From DAIOFH01 sp036745875 (GTDB lineage: Bacteria > Planctomycetota > SZUA-567), in NCBI GenBank assembly GCA_036745875.1, contig DAIOFH010000001.1, positions 1 to 64,000 of the forward strand: a DNA stretch of 64,000 nucleotides, in the 5' to 3' direction. Shown here in pieces: positions 60,205-64,000 of the stretch; position 1 is the stretch's first letter, and every line of letters starts with the position of its first letter. The notes below the pieces were generated by a model. It was not told where the DNA came from and ran no database searches. It saw only the letters and a list, made by a program, of their open reading frames with translations. A program made the translations under genes and the position numbers.

Positions 60205-62334
60205 CTAACCCACCGCCTCGTCGTCCTCGACCCATTCTTCCCATAACCTCGGGTCGACTTCCTCGCCGAGGAAATTATCGTCGTCCTCGGTGCCAACCAC
60301 GTATTCTGCCGGCGGCTGGTTGATTTTTTCAAATATTTCCGCTACAGGCACGTATTCCGAGCTTGGCCGGCTGCCGTCTTCTGTGGGGACGCCCCAATAG
60401 GCGAGCATGCGCCTGGCGATCCCGGCCACGACGGGGGAGGAGGCTTCGCCGCCGTATTTGCCTGTCTCGCGAATGGAAACGCAAATGACTGCTTTCGGCT
60501 TGTCCCACGGGGCAAGGGCGACGAAGTTCGCCGTGTGGCGCTTTTTCGAATAGCCCTTGATTCCCTGGGCGCGTTCCTTTTCGTTGGCAATCATGTTCGC
60601 CGTGCCGGTTTTGCCGCCAAGCGCGTATTCGGAGATGTTGGCGCGGCGGCCGGTGCCGTCGGTGACCGCTTTCCTGAGCGCTTCGCGCATTCTCCGCGAT
60701 GTTTTTTCTGAAATGACGCGATGTTTCATCACCGGATCCATGGTCAGCGCGATATCGCCCTGCTTGTCGATGATCGCCTTGACGATGTTCGGCTTCGGCA
60801 GCATCCCGCCGTTGGCGATGGCACAGTAGGCGGCGGCCATCTGGAGCGAGGTGACGTTGATTTCGTAGCCCATCGGCACCGAACCCATGGTATAGGACGA
60901 CCATTTGTCCGCCTTCGTGACGCGGCCCCTGACTTCGCCGGGGAGCATGCTGCCAGTCTTTTCGCCAAAGCCGTACTTGAGCACGTAGTCACGCATTTTC
61001 TGCGGGCCAAGGCGCAGGCCGAGCCTGACCATCGCCGGGTTCGAACTTTTGATCAATCCCATGAGAAGGGTCATGTGACCGTAGGGATGGATGTCCTTGA
61101 TGGTGCGGCCGTTTTCCATCCTGAAGGTGGAACAGTCCCAGGGATCGTCGAAATCGGCAAGTCCTTCCTCAATGGACGCGGCGAACAGGAGCGGCTTGAA
61201 GGTACTGCCGGGCTCCTGGATGGCGGCGACCACGTCGTTCCTGCGGTTGCGTGCCGCGAATTCGGCCGGTTCGTTGGGGTCGAATGTCGGATAGTTGGCG
61301 ATGGCGAGGATGTCGCCGCTAAACGGGTTCATTACCACCGCATGGCCGACGATCTCGGGGAAATCCTTTTTCAGTCCTTCGACAACGCGGTAAAGTTCGT
61401 CCTCGACAATGGACTGGACGACGCTGTCTATGGTAAGTTGCACCGTCATGCCGTCGACGGAGCGCTCGTCCGTGACAAGGGTGGACAACGCGCGGCTACG
61501 GGCGTCTCGGGCAACCACCCTTTTAAGGTCGATTCCCTTGAGGAAGGGCTCGAAGGTTTTTTCCACCCCTTCCAGCCCCTGGCCGTCGATGTCGCCGAAA
61601 CCGAGAATATGGGCGGCGAGGCTGCCCTGGGGATAGATGCGTTCGTATTCGGGCGGGAAGAAGACGCCGGCGTATTTGCCTTCCGCTTCGCGGGCTGCGC
61701 GTCGCCAGCCGTCAGCCGCTTCGCGCGCCTTGGCTTCGCCTTCCTTGTCGCGGGCACTTTTGAGTTCGCCCGCCTTTTTCAGCCAGCGGCGGCGGTTTCT
61801 CCAGGCTTCGGCTGATTCTTCCTTGGTTTTTTTCACCTCGTGGGAAAGGGCGCGCCACTCCTCGTCCGTCAGGCGGCGCTTGACCCAGACGAAGCGCAGG
61901 GGTTTTTCCTCCGGGCCTTCCGGGCCGTCGACCATGCGGCGCTTGGCGAGGGCTTTTTCTATGCGTTCCATCTCGCTGTCCTTGAGGGACAGCATTTCCT
62001 TGAGATTGGCGAGAAGGCGCTTCGGGCGGGCTTCGGGAGATTCGAGAAGCACCTGTGGATCGAGGGCGACCGCCTTTGCCTCCACGGAAACGGCGAGGGT
62101 GCGGCCCTTGGTGTCGACGACCATGCCGCGTTTATCGCGTTCGTGGATGGTGCCGTATATCTGGCGCGCCGCTTCGACGACGTATTCGTCGTGATGCACC
62201 ACCTGGAGCTGCACCAGGCGCGCGCCGACTCCCAGAAACATAAGAGTCAGGAGAATGCCGAAAAACAGCGTTCCCTTGGCCCGGCCGAGTGGAAAAGGCC
62301 GCTTATCCATACTCTCTTTTACATCAGACGCCAT
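60205..62334 (-). CDS. ftsI: division transpeptidase FtsI (class B PBP) with charged insertion
   Basis: Septal peptidoglycan transpeptidase of about 709 residues. One membrane segment (about 20-40), a pedestal domain, then a transpeptidase domain with the active Ser in EPGSTFKPLLF (S377-K380), SSN (430-432) and GGKTGTAN (K575-G577). An unusual, very charged Lys/Glu/Arg/Trp-rich helical stretch fills about residues 165-222 of the pedestal, between LTDEEWRALS and YAGVFFPPEYERIYP, where relatives have only a few residues. The tail is acidic. The start is uncertain: 62334 has AGGG at 8 bases; ATG 62382 would overlap ftsL. Confidence 0.92.
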   Translation of the reverse strand: MASDVKESMDKRPFPLGRAKGTLFFGILLTLMFLGVGARLVQLQVVHHDEYVVEAARQIYGTIHERDKRGMVVDTKGRTLAVSVEAKAVALDPQVLLESPEARPKRLLANLKEMLSLKDSEMERIEKALAKRRMVDGPEGPEEKPLRFVWVKRRLTDEEWRALSHEVKKTKEESAEAWRNRRRWLKKAGELKSARDKEGEAKAREAADGWRRAAREAEGKYAGVFFPPEYERIYPQGSLAAHILGFGDIDGQGLEGVEKTFEPFLKGIDLKRVVARDARSRALSTLVTDERSVDGMTVQLTIDSVVQSIVEDELYRVVEGLKKDFPEIVGHAVVMNPFSGDILAIANYPTFDPNEPAEFAARNRRNDVVAAIQEPGSTFKPLLFAASIEEGLADFDDPWDCSTFRMENGRTIKDIHPYGHMTLLMGLIKSSNPAMVRLGLRLGPQKMRDYVLKYGFGEKTGSMLPGEVRGRVTKADKWSSYTMGSVPMGYEINVTSLQMAAAYCAIANGGMLPKPNIVKAIIDKQGDIALTMDPVMKHRVISEKTSRRMREALRKAVTDGTGRRANISEYALGGKTGTANMIANEKERAQGIKGYSKKRHTANFVALAPWDKPKAVICVSIRETGKYGGEASSPVVAGIARRMLAYWGVPTEDGSRPSSEYVPVAEIFEKINQPPAEYVVGTEDDDNFLGEEVDPRLWEEWVEDDEAVG

Positions 62335-62371
62335 TTCGGTAGCCCTGTTGGTTTCAATATTCCCGGACTCT

Positions 62372-62746
62372 CTATCGTCCATCCGCCTGCGCGAGGGTCG
62401 AGCCGTCCCGGTTTCCGCGTTCCGCAAAACCCGCATCGTGAAAGTCGCCCGGCCGTCTCGTATCAGTTTTTGCCGCAGTGCGCACGGAAGCGGAGGAGTC
62501 ATCCGCCGGCATCACCGCCAGGTTGATGACGTCCAGCTTCAGTTCCTTGGCGAGGGTGGCGAGGCGAGACGGTTGCTTGAGGCTTTCTTCCTTGACACGG
62601 AGTTTTTCCAGCCCTTTGGCAAGTTCGGATTCTTTTTGAGCCGCCTCGGCCAGGGCATATCGTGCCTGTGTCTGCTTCATCGTTTCATGCACCATGCACC
62701 AGCCGACCAAGGCAAGGAGGAAAACGCCCAATACAAATCCACGCAT
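62372..62746 (-). CDS. ftsL: FtsL-like cell division protein
   Basis: Small bitopic membrane protein of 124 residues at the usual ftsL position between rsmH and ftsI. One membrane segment (MRGFVLGVFLLALVGWCMV) is followed by a coiled coil (QARYALAEAAQKESELAKGLEKLR) and LATLAKELKLDVI, as in FtsL/FtsB. Primary sequence is poorly conserved in this family, so the call rests on position and topology. The long frame upstream of ATG 62746 overlaps rsmH and is not used. Confidence 0.8.
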   Translation of the reverse strand: MRGFVLGVFLLALVGWCMVHETMKQTQARYALAEAAQKESELAKGLEKLRVKEESLKQPSRLATLAKELKLDVINLAVMPADDSSASVRTAAKTDTRRPGDFHDAGFAERGNRDGSTLAQADGR

Positions 62747-62766
62747 ATTCAGTCCTTTTATTTTAC

Positions 62767-63651
62767 TTACAGTTTTTCCACCACGCGGAGCTTTGCGCTT
62801 CGGGAACGCCTGTTCTCCACTGCCTCCTCCCGACCGCATGACACAGCCTTTGAGTTGACAAGTTGTACCGCACCGAGATCGCGCCATTTCTTGAAGGTCA
62901 TCTTGACAAGACGATCTTCAAGCGAATGGAAAGTCAGTACGGCAAGCCGCCCTCCCGGTTCCAGTGCGCGTCCCGCCGCAGCCAGTCCCCTTGACAGCGT
63001 GCCAAGTTCGTCGTTGACTTCCATCCTGAGCGCCTGGAATACCCGCGTTGCCGGATGGTTTTTTCCCCTGCCAGACACCGCTGAGGCGACGACTTGAGAC
63101 AGTTCTCCAGTGGTGTTTATCGGCAATTCCTGCCGCTGCTCTGTAATCCTTTTGGCGATTCGACGTGAAAATCGCTCTTCGCCGTATTTTTTAAATAGGT
63201 CGGCAAGGTCTTCCGCCGGCCACGAGTTGATGATATCGGCTGCGGAAAAGCCGGTTTGCTGGTTCATGCGCATGTCGAGTGGACCGTCGCGCATGAAGGA
63301 AAAACCTCGTTCCGGTTTATCCAGTTGAAGGGAAGATACGCCAAGATCCAGAAGCATCCGTTTGATTGAAGAGATGCCGCATTGTTTAAGGGCCTGGGGT
63401 AGATCCTCGAACTTGCTGTTCACAAAGAATTTACGACAGGGGAGGGTAGCGAGGTTGGCTTCAGCCAGGTGAAGCGCTTCCGGGTCGCGGTCAAGGCAGA
63501 CCAGGGTGCCGTCCGGCCCTATGGCGGAGCCTATGGTTATGGAATGTCCGCCCAGGCCGGTGGTGCCGTCCACGGCGGTATCGCCCTGTTGCGGCGCCAA
63601 GAACTCCATGACTTCCCGTGGCATGACAGAGATATGCGAATAGGCTGACAC
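62767..63651 (-). CDS. rsmH: 16S rRNA (cytosine-1402-N4)-methyltransferase RsmH
   Basis: Methylates C1402 in the ribosomal P site; first gene of the division operon. It has HISVMPREVMEFLAP, VDGTTGLGGHS (SAM loop), LLDLGVSSLQLDKPERGFSFM and DGPLDMRMN, and ends with HSLEDRLVK and RSRSAKLRV. GTG 63651 (294 residues) is preferred because GGGGGGAAGA lies just before it and the predicted promoter (63690-63719) would start transcription after the in-frame ATG at 63699. Confidence 0.94.
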   Translation of the reverse strand: MSAYSHISVMPREVMEFLAPQQGDTAVDGTTGLGGHSITIGSAIGPDGTLVCLDRDPEALHLAEANLATLPCRKFFVNSKFEDLPQALKQCGISSIKRMLLDLGVSSLQLDKPERGFSFMRDGPLDMRMNQQTGFSAADIINSWPAEDLADLFKKYGEERFSRRIAKRITEQRQELPINTTGELSQVVASAVSGRGKNHPATRVFQALRMEVNDELGTLSRGLAAAGRALEPGGRLAVLTFHSLEDRLVKMTFKKWRDLGAVQLVNSKAVSCGREEAVENRRSRSAKLRVVEKL

Positions 63652-63689
63652 TCTTCCCCCCTTGGGGTATAATAACACATTATTAGATG

Positions 63690-63719
63690 ATAATACCATA
63701 ATTTTTCACAAACTATCAA
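63690..63719 (-). promoter_or_regulatory. predicted promoter of the division operon
   Basis: Minus strand: TTGATA (63714-63719), an 18-base spacer and TATTAT (63690-63695). It would start transcription near 63683, about 30 bases before the GTG start of rsmH. Confidence 0.55.
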
Positions 63720-63763
63720 TTTTAACCAAAAATACCCCCCATTTCAAGGGCTGCGACAGATGC

Positions 63764-63791
63764 TTGACGATAGTGATCGTCGCCTTACAAT
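63764..63791 (+). promoter_or_regulatory. promoter with dyad GACGAT-AGTG-ATCGTC before the LUD gene
   Basis: TTGACG (63764-63769), a 16-base spacer and TACAAT (63786-63791). The perfect 6-bp dyad at 63766-63781 overlaps the -35 and spacer, a good place for a repressor. Confidence 0.5.
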
Positions 63792-63860
63792 GGCAGGTTG
63801 TGTCACTATGCGTCACGTATGGCAATACTTCCCGCTTCCACTGGATTGAAAGGATGGGTC

Positions 63861-64000
63861 ATGGATTTCACAGCACTCAAGAAAAACCTCGAGAAGAACA
63901 GGTTCGCCGTTTCCTGTTTCGAAACTGCCGCCGCCGCGACCGATTACCTCGCGGAAAAGATACGCGGCGAGACCGTGGGATTCGGGGGCTCCGTAACCTT
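63861..64000 (+). CDS. LUD-domain (LutC/YkgG-like) protein, cut by window end
   Basis: The first 46 residues only. MDFTALKKNLEKNRFAVSCF, TAAAATDYLAEKI and VGFGGSVT match the start of LUD (DUF162) proteins, which are linked to lactate utilisation and iron-sulfur flavo-oxidase complexes. GAAAGGATGGG lies before ATG 63861. Divergent from the division operon; the rest lies outside the window. Confidence 0.75.
   Translation, partial: MDFTALKKNLEKNRFAVSCFETAAAATDYLAEKIRGETVGFGGSVT

Noticed and set aside
1..64000. CRISPR array, tRNA/rRNA genes, prophage or intact insertion sequence
   Set aside because: No regularly spaced repeats, cloverleaf sequences, integrase, transposase or phage structural genes were found on reading.

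Overview
This is a GC-rich, densely coded chromosomal window from a Gram-negative, chemotactic bacterium that feeds on sugars. Outer-membrane evidence comes from arabinose-5-phosphate isomerase (a KDO/LPS enzyme), an OmpA-type lipoprotein and a probable outer-membrane beta-barrel. Peptidoglycan is probably of the meso-diaminopimelate type, because MurE carries DNPR. Chemotaxis is shown by one intact MCP, one broken MCP and CheX. The taxon cannot be fixed by reading alone. A ThiD2-ThiE fusion, an IleS that resembles the eukaryote-like type and the mix of sugar genes would fit the PVC group (for example Lentisphaerota) or another deep-branching Gram-negative lineage, at low confidence. No tRNA, rRNA, CRISPR array, prophage or intact insertion sequence was seen.

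Layout. 1-3.3 kb: MCP and an OmpA-family lipoprotein. 3.5-5.8 kb: a CsoR-type repressor and a P1B metal ATPase, with a near-perfect CsoR-like operator inside the ATPase promoter. 5.9-8.2 kb (minus): polar amino-acid ABC transporter. 8.4-9.6 kb: a dead MCP gene joined to the stub of an acetyltransferase gene, apparently a deletion scar. 9.75-17.6 kb (minus): housekeeping operon ileS-purN-kdsD-GNAT-YkgJ-like-mnmE-rnhA, with a promoter and terminator-like hairpin in the ileS leader. 17.9-20.2 kb: a sugar-phosphate epimerase and two unrecognised orphan genes. 20.4 kb: mutM.

21.4-32.8 kb is a sugar-uptake island: a LacI regulator, two complete ribose-type ABC transporters back to back, and two tandem cupin sugar-isomerase-like paralogues. 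The same 10-bp LacI-type operator core lies before the regulator and before the first transporter gene. 33-38.7 kb: a zinc-ribbon protein, a PTS IIA-like protein, xseB overlapping a pseudokinase gene, a secreted protein with calcium-loop-like motifs, a 138-bp palindromic element, and ppk. 39-45.9 kb: rhamnulokinase, a stand-alone CoaC-like flavoprotein, ThiD2-ThiE, YchF, a GNAT, CheX, and a mutarotase-like protein with a histone-H1-like Lys/Ala tail. 46-51.8 kb: outer-membrane protein, a membrane sensor without a recognisable output domain, a cyclodeaminase-like protein, purine nucleoside phosphorylase and a methyltransferase.

51.8-63.7 kb (minus) is a division and cell-wall operon: rsmH-ftsL-ftsI-murE-murF-mraY-ftsW-murG-coaX, then a VOC protein and a membrane protein. 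murD is missing from its usual place. The window ends in a divergent LUD-domain gene.

The most interesting non-coding content is a set of intergenic palindromes. Two same-sized copies of one element (47.6 and 54.7 kb) have matching ends and unrelated middles. Others are the 138-bp hairpin before ppk and two AT-rich palindromes.
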